Shown: positions 28,586 through 38,835 of the stretch, piece after piece | How positions within the stretch are numbered: the stretch's first letter is position 1 | Layout: each line of letters begins with the position of its first letter | DNA from: Holophagaceae bacterium | GTDB taxonomy: Bacteria > Acidobacteriota > Holophagae > Holophagales > Holophagaceae | Direction: 5' to 3' | Assembly: GCA_025361205.1 (NCBI GenBank) | Contig: JANYAS010000162.1 | Location: forward strand, 1-64,000 | Length of the DNA: 64,000 nucleotides | Program-made: the position numbers and the translations under genes | Notes under the pieces: generated by a model | The model's database searches: none | Told to the model about the DNA's origin: nothing | The model's input: only the letters and a program-made list of their open reading frames with translations

Positions 28586-31302
28586 TTCAAACCCTTGCGC
28601 TGGGTGGGCAAGCCCGGAACACCTTCGGCGATCATCAGGCTGAACATACGCTCGGATTCCGAAAGCACCAACCGCTTACCATCCGGCGAAAGGCCCAGGG
28701 ACTCGGTGATCCATTCGGCATCGAACCCTGCCAGGGGCCTACGGGTGGCTAGGGTGTCCTGGCCCGGCGTGAAGTCCTGGATGTAGACCCCATCGAGTCC
28801 CTGCTCGTTCTGGCCCGTGAAGATAATGTGGCGCCCGTCCCTGGCCCAGCGGCCCCGGCCGAGGGTGATCACGGTCTGCCGGGTCCCCTCCACCGGGGTA
28901 TGGAAGGCCACCTCGGAGCCATCCTCCACACGGCGTACGTGGATGTTCGCGTGCAGTGGATTCAGGCGGGTCTGGTAGAGGACGTACTGACCGTCCGGGG
29001 AGACATCGGGAATGGTGATGCCCGCTCCAGGCACCAGGAGCATGGCCTCGGTGCCATCGGGATGGACCTTCCAGAGGCCCGGGTGTTTCGGATTGCCTGA
29101 GGCATAAACCACCCAGCGCCCATCAGGCGTAGCCGTGGGGTTCTCGGCATCCGCACCATCGTGGGACACCTGACGGGCACCGCTGCCGTCAGGGTTGGCC
29201 ATCCAGATCTCAAAGGGGCCGGAGCGGTTGGAACTCCACAGCAGGTGCTTCCCATCGGGCGTGTAGCCGGGATCCCAGTCCTCTGCCGAATCGTCCGTGA
29301 GACTCTTCACCACCCCGGTACGACTCGAGACCGCCCACAGATCGAGGTTGCCGGAGCGGTTGGAGGAGAAGACCACCCACTCCCCATCCATTGAGAAGGA
29401 CGGCTGGCGATCGCTGATGTTGCCCTTGGTGAGCCAACGGGGCGGTGCCTTCCGATCCAAGGCATACTCGCGGAGGCTCTGCCGTCCCGAGATCCCGTCG
29501 AAGACCACCCGGCCGCCCGGGAGCAGATCCAGGGTGGTGGGTGACACTGGCGCCCAGAAGAGGGACACGACGGCTCCCGTCCGCAGGTTCTGCCGGTAGG
29601 CCATGGCGGGACTGGTGCCGACGCCATTCCCGGTGACAGACTCGGCCTGCAAGTAGAGCACCTCGTCGGCGGACAACCAGATGGCCGACGAGATCGCACC
29701 GTACTTCGCGGCGGTGGGAAACTCCTGCACCGAACCGTCCTTCACCTCGACCCGATAGAGCTTGCGGGTTTGACCACCTGCCGCGGTGAGCCCCGACACA
29801 AGCAGGATGGCAGTGCCCTCCGCGTTCCAGCGGGGGGAAGCCATGATCGATGTCGAACGGATGGAGGCCAGCGTCTGCTGGCGGCCTCCAGCTGGGTCGA
29901 TGAGCAACAGCTCCGACAACAGGGTGCCGTTGTCTTCCCGGGGGCGGAGGAAGGCAATGCGGGTGCCGTCCGGTGACCAGTCCGCGAAGCTGGCCCCGTC
30001 GACCACCTTGCGGAGATCCGTGCCCAGGATGGACATGCGGTAGAGGGCGGTCCCGGCGCCTTCACCCCGGATGAACAAGAGTGATGAGCCATCCGGCGAG
30101 TACCGTGGATAGGCGTCTGGCCCGGTGGTGAGGGCCACTTCGCCGCCACCCTGGAGCTGTTTGACCCAGATCCGTGGCTGGCCATCCCGGTTGGAGGCGA
30201 AGGCAATGGTCCGGCCATCGGGGCTGACGGCCGGGAAACCGTCCCGTCCGCTGGAGGTCAGCGTCCGCAGGGCCACGGGTACGCCGGGTTGGGCCGAGGA
30301 CGACCCCCGCCCGCCCCGCAGTCCCCATCCGAGCAGGGCCGCGCCCAGGACCGCCACGGCGGCCAGAACGGCCCAGATGCGCGTCGCCCTCCGATTCTGC
30401 GGCGCGAAGGGCGCTGAGAGGGGAGCAGGGCCTTCCGGTGAAGACAGGTTCTCCAACGCAAAGGCCACGTCATGGGCATCGCGGAAACGGCGGGCAGGGG
30501 CCTTCTCCAGGCAGTGATCGATGATTCGGCGCAGGGCCATGGGGATGGGTTTGCTATTGGCTTCCAACTCCGGCGGGTCGTCTCGTAGGATGGCCGCCAG
30601 GGTGTCGCTGGCGGTGGCCCGAGCGAAGGCCCGCTTGCCCGTGAGCATCTCGAACAGCACCACGCCGAAACTGAAGAGATCGGCGCGGGCATCCACGGTC
30701 TCGCCGCGCACCTGCTCGGGGCTCATGTACCCCAGCGTGCCGAGGATCATCCCCTTCTCGGTGTGGTGGTCGGGCTGGATGGCGGCGGTGGGCACGAAGG
30801 AATCGGGTCCCCCACCCAGGGCGGGCATCTGTTTCGCCAACCCGAAATCGAGAATCTTGAGGCGACCCTCCTTGGTGATCCAGAGGTTGTCCGGCTTGAG
30901 GTCGCGGTGGACCACGCCCTTCTCGTGGGCCGCCGCCAGGCCTTGCGCCAGCTGGATCGCCAGCTCGGTGGCCCTTTTCGGTGTGAGGGGCCCCTGCTCC
31001 AGGCGCGTGCGCAGCGACTCGCCCTCAAGCAGTTCCATGACGGCATAGGCGGTGTCGCCATCCCGGCCCAGATCGTGGATGCCCGTGATGTTCGGATGGT
31101 TCAGGGCGGCCACAGCTTTCGCTTCGCGCTCGAAGCGGGCCAGGGATTCGGGGTGCTTGGCGAGATGCTCGGGTAGCACCTTCACGGCCACAAAGCGGTC
31201 CAACCGGGTGTCCTTCGCCTTCCAAACCTCGCCCATGCCGCCCGCGCCCAGGGGCGCAAGGATCTCGTAGGGGCCGAGGTGGGTGCCTGTCTGTAGGGAC
31301 AT
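28582..31302 (-). CDS. Serine/threonine protein kinase with TM helix and C-terminal TolB-like beta-propeller
   Basis: Same kinase motifs; TolB repeats such as FPAVSPDGRTIAFASNRDGQPRIWVKQL; ATGA overlap with next kinase. Confidence 0.93.
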   Translation of the reverse strand: MSLQTGTHLGPYEILAPLGAGGMGEVWKAKDTRLDRFVAVKVLPEHLAKHPESLARFEREAKAVAALNHPNITGIHDLGRDGDTAYAVMELLEGESLRTRLEQGPLTPKRATELAIQLAQGLAAAHEKGVVHRDLKPDNLWITKEGRLKILDFGLAKQMPALGGGPDSFVPTAAIQPDHHTEKGMILGTLGYMSPEQVRGETVDARADLFSFGVVLFEMLTGKRAFARATASDTLAAILRDDPPELEANSKPIPMALRRIIDHCLEKAPARRFRDAHDVAFALENLSSPEGPAPLSAPFAPQNRRATRIWAVLAAVAVLGAALLGWGLRGGRGSSSAQPGVPVALRTLTSSGRDGFPAVSPDGRTIAFASNRDGQPRIWVKQLQGGGEVALTTGPDAYPRYSPDGSSLLFIRGEGAGTALYRMSILGTDLRKVVDGASFADWSPDGTRIAFLRPREDNGTLLSELLLIDPAGGRQQTLASIRSTSIMASPRWNAEGTAILLVSGLTAAGGQTRKLYRVEVKDGSVQEFPTAAKYGAISSAIWLSADEVLYLQAESVTGNGVGTSPAMAYRQNLRTGAVVSLFWAPVSPTTLDLLPGGRVVFDGISGRQSLREYALDRKAPPRWLTKGNISDRQPSFSMDGEWVVFSSNRSGNLDLWAVSSRTGVVKSLTDDSAEDWDPGYTPDGKHLLWSSNRSGPFEIWMANPDGSGARQVSHDGADAENPTATPDGRWVVYASGNPKHPGLWKVHPDGTEAMLLVPGAGITIPDVSPDGQYVLYQTRLNPLHANIHVRRVEDGSEVAFHTPVEGTRQTVITLGRGRWARDGRHIIFTGQNEQGLDGVYIQDFTPGQDTLATRRPLAGFDAEWITESLGLSPDGKRLVLSESERMFSLMIAEGVPGLPTQRKGLK

Positions 31303-31407
31303 GGTTACCTTTGGATGGGAAATATCATAGGCCAACCCATGGCCTGCAAGGTGGTGTACCTTGCCTGTGAATCCCTTCCCCAGCTACCGCCACCCCACAA
31401 AGGTTTC

Positions 31408-33045
31408 ATGAAGACGCTGGTGCTGCACATTCTCGGCCGCCCGCCCATTCCCCTGGAGGGAGAGGCGAAATCCTGGACGCTGGGCCGGTCTTCGCAAAAC
31501 GACGTGGCCATCCCCGATGCCAGTTTGAGCCGCCATCACGCCCGCATCAGCCTGAAGGATGGCATTCCCTACCTGGAGGATCTGGGCTCCCTGAATGGCA
31601 CTTCACTCAACGGTGAGCGCATTACGGCTCCCCACCCCCTGCATGACGAGGACGAGATCCTCCTGGGCCAGGTGCCCATCCGCCTGGGCTCGCCCTCGCA
31701 GGGTCCCCGCGTCCGCATCGGCGTCGAGTCGGACGCCTCCTCTTCGGCCGGATCGATCGTCCTGCCCCTGGATCGCCTTCGGGCCATTCCCAACCGGCGC
31801 AGCGAAACGCCGGAGACCGGTCAGCTGCGGGAAGTGATTCGTGAGATCCAGGGGTTGTCCCTGGAGCTGCTGGAGGACAGCCCTCCAGAACAGCTGCTTG
31901 CCCACCTGTTGGACCGGCTGTGGACGCTCCTGAAACCCTGGCGGGCCGCTGTCGTGATCCAGGACACCAAGGCCGGACTCCACACGGTGGCTTCGCGGGG
32001 ACCCGAAGGCAACCAGCCCATCCTGCTATCAAAGAGCCTCGTGGAAGCCGCGCTGGAGCGGAAAGAGTCTGTGCTCTTCAATGTCCTTGCGGACAACCAG
32101 GGGCTGGCCTCCCCCTCGATCATGAGCAGTGGCATCACCTCGGCGATGGTGACTCCCTTGGAGCACAACGGCGTGGTGAAGGGCCTGCTCTACCTCGATT
32201 CCCATCCGCCGCGCCCGGCCTTCGATGAAGAGGACCTGCGTCTGGCCAGCACCCTGGCCCATCTGGCCACCGCCAAGCTGGAGCAGGCGCGCCTGCGCGA
32301 AGCAGAGTTGGCACGCCGGAAGCTGGATCACGAACTGGACCTCGCCCGCCACATCCAGCAGGGGCTACTGCCCGGGTTTCCCCCGGAGATTCCGGGCTAT
32401 CAGTTGCTCGGCAACAACCTCCCCAGCCGCCAGGTGAGCGGCGATCTGTTCGGGTGGTGGCCCCGGGAGGATGGCCATTGGCTCCTCGCCCTGGCGGATG
32501 TGAGCGGCAAGGGCCTGGGACCGGGCCTCCTGATGGCGAGCCTGTCCGCGTTTCTGGAAGCCTGGGCCGAACGGGACCTGCCCACGGCGGAACTGGCCTT
32601 CTACCTTTCGAAGGCCCTGGCGCGGCATACGGACGGGCGCCGCTTCGTGACGGCCTTCCTCGCCCTGCTGGATCCCGCCACCGGGGGGGTGACCTACACC
32701 AATGCGGGCCACAACCCCGGCTTCCTGCTGGCGCCAGATGGATCCTGCCTGGAGCTGGAATCCCAGGGCTTTCCCCTGGCCCTGCTTCCGGGCCAGCCCT
32801 ATGGGTCGGGCACCTTCACCCTGCCGCCCGGGGGGACGCTGGCCCTCTATACGGACGGCATCACGGAGGCGACTGACCCTTTGGACGTGGAATACTCCAC
32901 GGACCGGCTCAAGGCCTTCCTCGCCCTGCGGGTGGCGAAGCCCCTGGAGGCCGTGGACGCGGAGCTTATGGCCGACCTGGAGGCTCATGCCCAGGGCACG
33001 CCCTTCGCGGACGACCGCACCCTCCTGCTGCTGCGAAGGGTCTAG
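31408..33045 (+). CDS. FHA domain + GAF + SpoIIE (PP2C-type) serine phosphatase
   Basis: FHA: WTLGRSSQNDVAIPDASLSRHHARIS...LGSLNGTSLNGERI; SpoIIE: QVSGDLFGWWPREDGHWLLALADVSGKGLGPGLLMA...YTDGITEATDP. Confidence 0.92.
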   Translation: MKTLVLHILGRPPIPLEGEAKSWTLGRSSQNDVAIPDASLSRHHARISLKDGIPYLEDLGSLNGTSLNGERITAPHPLHDEDEILLGQVPIRLGSPSQGPRVRIGVESDASSSAGSIVLPLDRLRAIPNRRSETPETGQLREVIREIQGLSLELLEDSPPEQLLAHLLDRLWTLLKPWRAAVVIQDTKAGLHTVASRGPEGNQPILLSKSLVEAALERKESVLFNVLADNQGLASPSIMSSGITSAMVTPLEHNGVVKGLLYLDSHPPRPAFDEEDLRLASTLAHLATAKLEQARLREAELARRKLDHELDLARHIQQGLLPGFPPEIPGYQLLGNNLPSRQVSGDLFGWWPREDGHWLLALADVSGKGLGPGLLMASLSAFLEAWAERDLPTAELAFYLSKALARHTDGRRFVTAFLALLDPATGGVTYTNAGHNPGFLLAPDGSCLELESQGFPLALLPGQPYGSGTFTLPPGGTLALYTDGITEATDPLDVEYSTDRLKAFLALRVAKPLEAVDAELMADLEAHAQGTPFADDRTLLLLRRV

Positions 33046-33066
33046 GCCTTCGCAGCCGAATGGCTA

Positions 33067-34350
33067 TCAAAACCTTGCCATCACCCGATCCAGGTAGCGC
33101 GACTTCATCTGCTTCGAGGCCAAGGCCTGTTTGAGGGGCGGCAGCTTGAGCACGGCGCCGAGGATGGCCGCGGCGGCCCGGTGTCCGTAGCTGGACTGGC
33201 CATCCACCAGAAGCTCCGCCAGCTGGCCCCGTTCGATGGCCATCACCACGGTGCGATGGGCCGTGTTGACAGGGGTGAGCACCCGTTCCTTCCGGGGTTT
33301 CAGGCGGATGGCGTCCTTGGTGCAGGCCCGGACGCACACCCCGCAGCCCAGGCAGTGGTCCTCGGCCAGCTGGGCCGTCTTGGCGGCGTGATGCTGGGGG
33401 TCGTGGGCCGAGACGAGACTGAGGGCCTCCACGGGACAGGCATTGACGCACTTCCCGCAGCCGTTGCAGTGGGCGAGATCCAGTTCCGGCAGGAAGTTGG
33501 TGGTGTGGACAGGCTTCATGAAGGAGAAGCGCCGGGCGGCGATCATGGCCTCGCAGCAGCACCCGCAGCAGTTGCAGATGAAGCTCACCTTCTCCCGGAC
33601 GTTCTCCCCGAACTGGACGAGGCCCCGCTCCCGGGCCTCCTGAAGCAGGTCGAGACATTCTGAAGCCTCCACCCGCCGGGCCACCTGGTGCCGGGTGAGG
33701 GAGTCGGCGCAGGTGCCGAAGGTCATGCAGATGTCCATGGGCGCGTCGCAGGCCTTCCCCAGGTGGGACATCTTGTGCCGGCAGTAGCAGGCGCTGATGC
33801 CGATGACCTGGGCCGACCGGACCACCTCGCTGGCCCGCTCATGATCCAGGACCACCAGGCTGTCCTGCAGGGGGAGCGCGGTCTCATCCACGAAGGCCCG
33901 ACCCAGCTGGGTCTGGCCCGTGGCGAACAGTTCCCGGACAAAGTCCTCTTCCACGTTCAAATATTGATGGAAAAGTTCGGAGAGGGCCTTTTGATCCACG
34001 TCCTCCCGGACCCGCATCAGGGAGAACTCAAAGAAGCCGGCCATGGGGGGCGGGAGCACATAGTGCGTTGCCTCGCCATGGCGGTAGTCCAGCAACATGG
34101 CCCGCTCCGCGAGGGCGTCGAGTACCTTTTGCGCCTTGGCCTCCGGGAGCTTCCAGATGGCGGCGGCGCGGCAGGCGGTGAAGGGGCGGATCGGCACCTG
34201 GGCCAACAGCCCGGCCTCCTCCTCGCTCACCAGCAGCCGGAGGATCTGGAACAGCCGCTCCGAGGGCGGCGCTCCTTGGGGGAAGCGGTTGAGGCGCTGC
34301 ACCAGGCGTTCGTAGGTGCCATTTCTAGGCAGGATGGCAGCGTGGCCCAT
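33067..34350 (-). CDS. Winged-helix/4Fe-4S ferredoxin-type protein
   Basis: Two ferredoxin clusters CNGCGKCVNACP and CLGCGVCVRAC plus Cys-rich CNCCGCCCE and CYCRHKMSHLGKACDAPMDIC. Confidence 0.8.
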   Translation of the reverse strand: MGHAAILPRNGTYERLVQRLNRFPQGAPPSERLFQILRLLVSEEEAGLLAQVPIRPFTACRAAAIWKLPEAKAQKVLDALAERAMLLDYRHGEATHYVLPPPMAGFFEFSLMRVREDVDQKALSELFHQYLNVEEDFVRELFATGQTQLGRAFVDETALPLQDSLVVLDHERASEVVRSAQVIGISACYCRHKMSHLGKACDAPMDICMTFGTCADSLTRHQVARRVEASECLDLLQEARERGLVQFGENVREKVSFICNCCGCCCEAMIAARRFSFMKPVHTTNFLPELDLAHCNGCGKCVNACPVEALSLVSAHDPQHHAAKTAQLAEDHCLGCGVCVRACTKDAIRLKPRKERVLTPVNTAHRTVVMAIERGQLAELLVDGQSSYGHRAAAAILGAVLKLPPLKQALASKQMKSRYLDRVMARF

Positions 34351-34548
34351 GAAGATTTCCTCGCGCAAAGCATAAGCCCAGACCCCAATAAAGCCCCTGG
34401 CTCATTCACCCCGAAGGCGGGCCAAGGGCCGGGACATCAGAAGGGTCAGGGGAATGAGAATCCGCGCCTGCCAGCAGGTCCACTGCGGAGTGAATGGAGA
34501 TGTAGACAGTCGCGAAGATGATGGCCAGGGGCGAAAGCAGAATGGGAA

Positions 34549-35601
34549 TCAGTTGCCTGCGCCGACCACAAGGATTTGGAAGCTGCCTGCCACCATCGGG
34601 GGCCTGGACCGCTGGCCGGGCTGGGCCTCGGGCGCCGGACCGAACTCGGCTGCGGGCAGGAAGACCCGGTGGGTTTTTTCGTCCACCACCAGCGTCCGGG
34701 CCCCCTTCTTCGTGGGAATGGTGCTCACCGTGACGTAGTGTCCCTTGCTGTCACCGCGAACCACGGTGAGCGTGCCTTCTCCGTTGGACGCGTAGGCGTT
34801 GCCCGTACCTGGGTCGAAGGCCGCACCGTCGCACCCCTCGCCGATGGGCAGCGTCGCCAGGATCTTGCCCGTCCTGGCGTCCACCACCGCCATGAGTTTA
34901 TTGCCACCCACTGCGAACAGCCGCTGATTCGCCACATCCATGGCCAGCCCGGTGGGATCCACCAGTGGCTTCAGGGACCATCTGGCTTCGACCTTCAGGG
35001 CCTTCGCATCGATGGCGAGGAGTTCGGACGTATCTTCCACGTTCACGTAGACGTGGCCCTTGCCGTCCCCGGCGGGGAACTCAGGTTTGCCACTCATGGG
35101 GATGGTCCCCTTCACCTCCAGCGTGGCCGCATCGAATACCGTCGCGTTCTGCCCGCGCCCGTTGAAGGTGAAGACCTGTTTGGTGGCGGCGTCGTAAAGG
35201 ATCGCATCCGGGTTTTCGCCGGTGGTCTTCACTTCCTTCAAGACTTCCAGCGTCGAGAGCTTGAACACCGTCATGGTGTTCGCCCGTCCGTTGCTGGTGA
35301 AGCCGCGGTCCAGATCCTGGGCCAGCGCAACCCCGTGGACTCCGGCTGTATTGGGGATCTCCCCCACGCCTTTGCCGGCCAGGTCGAGCACCATGACCCG
35401 CGTGGACCGTGGCACGAAGAGGCGGCCCGTCTCCGCATCCAAGGTCACATAATCCCAGCCACCTTCACCGCCGACCTTCAGGACCTTCAGCACGGCCATC
35501 GGAGCCGACGGCGCAGCGGTCACCACCGGTTTTGGCACGGAGGCAGGATGAGCTTGCCCTCCCAAACCGAGCACCAGCAGGAAGGGCGATAGGATGGGCA
35601 T
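34549..35601 (-). CDS. YncE-like secreted beta-propeller protein
   Basis: Signal peptide and repeats such as GRLFVPRSTRVMVLDLAGKGVGEI, NTMTVFKLSTLEVLKEVKTTG. Confidence 0.82.
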   Translation of the reverse strand: MPILSPFLLVLGLGGQAHPASVPKPVVTAAPSAPMAVLKVLKVGGEGGWDYVTLDAETGRLFVPRSTRVMVLDLAGKGVGEIPNTAGVHGVALAQDLDRGFTSNGRANTMTVFKLSTLEVLKEVKTTGENPDAILYDAATKQVFTFNGRGQNATVFDAATLEVKGTIPMSGKPEFPAGDGKGHVYVNVEDTSELLAIDAKALKVEARWSLKPLVDPTGLAMDVANQRLFAVGGNKLMAVVDARTGKILATLPIGEGCDGAAFDPGTGNAYASNGEGTLTVVRGDSKGHYVTVSTIPTKKGARTLVVDEKTHRVFLPAAEFGPAPEAQPGQRSRPPMVAGSFQILVVGAGN

Positions 35602-36206
35602 GGAGGCTCCTTGACGATCCCACAGTATAGTCCGATGAGAACCGTCGGGGACGATCGCCATCGCAGCCATCCCCACCCTAGCGCCAGTACCAGCAGCGCC
35701 CACCCCACCGGCGAACGGGCGGCGATGCGGAGGTCGGCCCAGGAGGGGACGGCACCGAAAAGGAGGTTGGCGATGAGGAAGGCCATGAGGGCCTCAGACC
35801 ACCCGAGGGCGGGATGGGCCGCGAGACGCCACTGAAACAGCACGAAGGCAGCTGGGAGCAGCAGCAGCGGTGCCATCCCAATGAAGAAGGCGTTGTACCA
35901 GCGGAGGTTAGAAAAGGCGACGGCACCCAGCACGTAGCCCCTGCCCTCCCGCCGAGGTAGGACCGTGAACCGCACCGGCCGCCCGTTCATCGCTGTGCCA
36001 AGGGCCCAGTGGCAAAGCTCATGGGCCAAGGTCCCCGGTAAGGCCAGCACCGAAACCAGCCAGAAGGAGCGGCGCGCGTGGTTGAGCAACCACAATCCCG
36101 CGGCCAGCGCCGCCAGGTAGGCCAGGAAAAGCCCCTGCCGACCGGGTTCGTCTCCGATCAGGCCTGCCATCTGACCCACGCTTTTCCATAGCCCATTCTT
36201 GAGCAT
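35520..36206 (-). CDS. Membrane metalloprotease-like protein (HExxH in TM context, M50-like)
   Basis: LALPGTLAHELCHWALGTAMNGRPVRFTVLP; overlaps the start of the downstream gene by ~80 nt. Confidence 0.6.
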   Translation of the reverse strand: MLKNGLWKSVGQMAGLIGDEPGRQGLFLAYLAALAAGLWLLNHARRSFWLVSVLALPGTLAHELCHWALGTAMNGRPVRFTVLPRREGRGYVLGAVAFSNLRWYNAFFIGMAPLLLLPAAFVLFQWRLAAHPALGWSEALMAFLIANLLFGAVPSWADLRIAARSPVGWALLVLALGWGWLRWRSSPTVLIGLYCGIVKEPPCPSYRPSCWCSVWEGKLILPPCQNRW

Positions 36207-36398
36207 AGCCACCTCTTGGCAGCGATGATCTTGCCCCCAGGTGGCAGGCGCCATGCCCCGGGTCCCGGCTCCGAATTCCCTTGGTGGAATCAGGGTTTCC
36301 AGGCAGGATAATGGCGGGGTCGTTCTGGACAGCCCGCCGGAAATTTCCGGTCCACGACATAGCTTCTCCGGCCTGGAAACCACCCAGGAGGTGCCTCA

Positions 36399-36539
36399 TG
36401 AACAGCATCCTCAGCCTGATTCAATCGATCGACCAGGACCCAGGGAAGCGGGGCTGCCCGGCAGGGCGCCGGGCGACGGGGAAGGACCTAGGGCACAGTG
36501 AAGCGCACCCGTCGCTTGCTTCGATGCATATGCCATAGA
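36399..36539 (+). CDS. Short ORF (46 aa) ahead of the GT4 gene, possible leader
   Basis: Strong SD AGGAGG just before ATG: MNSILSLIQSIDQDPGKRGCPAGRRATGKDLGHSEAHPSLASMHMP*. Confidence 0.4.
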
Positions 36540-36549
36540 GAGGACTCCC

Positions 36550-38835
36550 TTGAGCGACGCCAATACCCCCAGTCGCATCGCCTTTGTTGGCGGTTACGAA
36601 CCCAGGCAATGCGGGATCGCCACCTTTACCCATGACCTTTGCGAGGCCGTCAGCGCGGCGGCACCCTCGGCACGCTGTTTTGCGGGGGCGGTGACTGATC
36701 GGCTGGAGGGTTACAAGTATCCGCCGCGGGTGCATTTTGAAATCCAGGAAAAGGACCTTGATTCCTACCGTCGAGCCGCAGATTACCTAAACTTCAATAA
36801 TGTGGAAGTACTCTGCGTACAGCATGAGTTCGGCATCTACGGGGGCTCGGCCGGCAGTCATCTGCTGGCGCTGCTCAAGGAAGTGCGCATGCCGGTGGTG
36901 ACGACCTTGCATACGGTGCTGCAGGATCCCAACCCGACCCAGCGGGAGGTCATGGAGGAGCTGGTCCAGCGCAGCGACCGCCTGGTAGTCATGGCCCGCA
37001 AGGGTGCGGAAATACTCCGGGAAACCTATGCGGTGCCAGAAGCCAAAATTGATGTCATTGCACATGGCATCCCAGACATCCCCTTCAAGGCCTCGCGCTT
37101 CTACAAGGCGCAGTTCGGGGTGGAGGGGCGCATGGTGCTCCTCACCTTCGGCCTGCTGGGACCCGGCAAGGGCATCGAGTACGTGATCGAGGCGTTGCCT
37201 GAGATCGTGCGCGCGCATCCGAACGTGGTCTACCTGGTCTTGGGCGCCACGCATCCCCAGCTGGTGGCCCGGGAAGGCGAGCGCTACCGGCTGAGTCTCG
37301 AGCGATTGGCCGAAGCTCGCGGGGTGAATGAACATCTGATCTTCTTCAACCGGTTTGTCTCGCTCGAAGATCTGACCGAGTTCATCGGGGCGACAGACAT
37401 CTATTTGACGCCCTATCTCAACGAGGCCCAGATCACCTCCGGAACCCTGGCCTATGTGTTTGGCGCAGGCAAACCGGTGGTTTCCACCCCCTATTGGCAT
37501 GCCCAGGAATTGCTCGCGGAGGGGCGGGGCATACTCGTGCCCTTCCGAGACCCGGGAGCCATTGCCAAGGGCGTGTGCGAGTTCCTTGACCATCCGGAGC
37601 GCATGGCGAAAACCCGTCAGGAAACCTACCTGCTGGGCCGGGAGATGATCTGGCCCGCCGTGGCGCATCGCTATCTGGAATCCTTTCGGCAGGCCCGCAA
37701 AGACCGCAAAATCACCCCACGCATGGCCTTTGCCGGCTGGACGCTCGCCAGCCGCCCTTACGATTTGCCGCCCCTGCGGCTCGATCACATCGTGCGCATG
37801 AGCGATGGCACCGGTATTTTTCAGCATGCCATTTTCACCGTGCCCAACTTCCACGAAGGCTACTGCACGGATGACAACGCCAGGGCGTTCATCCTCTGCA
37901 ACCTTCTGGATGAACTGGGTAGCAATCCACACCAGGAACACCTCGATCGCCTGGCCACCAGCTATCTCGCCTTTCTTGCAGCCGCCTTCAACCGCAGCAC
38001 GGGGTGCTTCCGGAACTTCATGAGCCACGGACGGCAGTGGCTGGAGGAGGCCGGCAGCCAGGAGAGCCATGGCCGGGCGCTTTGGGCGCTGGGAACCGGC
38101 GCCTTACGTTCCCGGGACGAGGGGCGGCGCAAGTTGTCGACCCTGCTCTTCGAGCGCGGTCTTCCCGTCGTGGAATCCTTCACTTCACCGCGGGCCTGGG
38201 CCTTCACCTTGATGGGCATTCACTATTACCTGCGGGCCTTCCCAAACAGTGACTGGGCCAAGGACGCCCGCAAGAGCCTGACCAGCAAGCTCGTGGCGTT
38301 GTGGGAGAATTTCGCCACGGACGATTGGCCGTGGTTTGAACCCAGCGCCACCTACGATAACGCCCGGCTCTGCCAATCCCTGATTCTCAGTGGCAAGTCG
38401 ATGCCCCACCCGGAAGCCCTGGAGATCGGCCTGAAGTCCTTGCGCTGGCTGGCCTCCATCCAGAGGACCCAGGCTGGCCATTTCCGGCCCATCGGCAGCA
38501 ATGGCTTCTACGCCAAGGATGGCGCCCGGGCCGATTTCGACCAGCAGCCGGTGGAAGCCCTATCGATGGTTTCGGCCTGCCTGGAAGCCTTCCGTACCAC
38601 CCAGGACGCCACGTGGTCGAAGGAAACTAGACGTGCCTTCGAGTGGTTCCTGGGCCGGAATGACCTTGGCCTGGCCCTTTACGATTCCGGGACCGGCGGC
38701 TGCAGCGACGGCCTGCACTGTGACCGCGTGAACGAGAACCAGGGAGCGGAGTCGTCCCTCGCCTTCCATCTTTCCCTGGCCGAAATGAATGCTGCTGCCC
38801 ACGTGATCACCAAGCCATTGAGCCTCCCCTCATGA
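36550..38835 (+). CDS. GT4-family glycosyltransferase with C-terminal toroid-like domain
   Basis: RIAFVGGYEPRQCGIATFTHDL, TFGLLGPGKGIEYVIEALPEI, YLTPYLNEAQITSGTLAYVFGAGKPVVSTPYWHAQELL; TTG start. Confidence 0.85.
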   Translation: MSDANTPSRIAFVGGYEPRQCGIATFTHDLCEAVSAAAPSARCFAGAVTDRLEGYKYPPRVHFEIQEKDLDSYRRAADYLNFNNVEVLCVQHEFGIYGGSAGSHLLALLKEVRMPVVTTLHTVLQDPNPTQREVMEELVQRSDRLVVMARKGAEILRETYAVPEAKIDVIAHGIPDIPFKASRFYKAQFGVEGRMVLLTFGLLGPGKGIEYVIEALPEIVRAHPNVVYLVLGATHPQLVAREGERYRLSLERLAEARGVNEHLIFFNRFVSLEDLTEFIGATDIYLTPYLNEAQITSGTLAYVFGAGKPVVSTPYWHAQELLAEGRGILVPFRDPGAIAKGVCEFLDHPERMAKTRQETYLLGREMIWPAVAHRYLESFRQARKDRKITPRMAFAGWTLASRPYDLPPLRLDHIVRMSDGTGIFQHAIFTVPNFHEGYCTDDNARAFILCNLLDELGSNPHQEHLDRLATSYLAFLAAAFNRSTGCFRNFMSHGRQWLEEAGSQESHGRALWALGTGALRSRDEGRRKLSTLLFERGLPVVESFTSPRAWAFTLMGIHYYLRAFPNSDWAKDARKSLTSKLVALWENFATDDWPWFEPSATYDNARLCQSLILSGKSMPHPEALEIGLKSLRWLASIQRTQAGHFRPIGSNGFYAKDGARADFDQQPVEALSMVSACLEAFRTTQDATWSKETRRAFEWFLGRNDLGLALYDSGTGGCSDGLHCDRVNENQGAESSLAFHLSLAEMNAAAHVITKPLSLPS

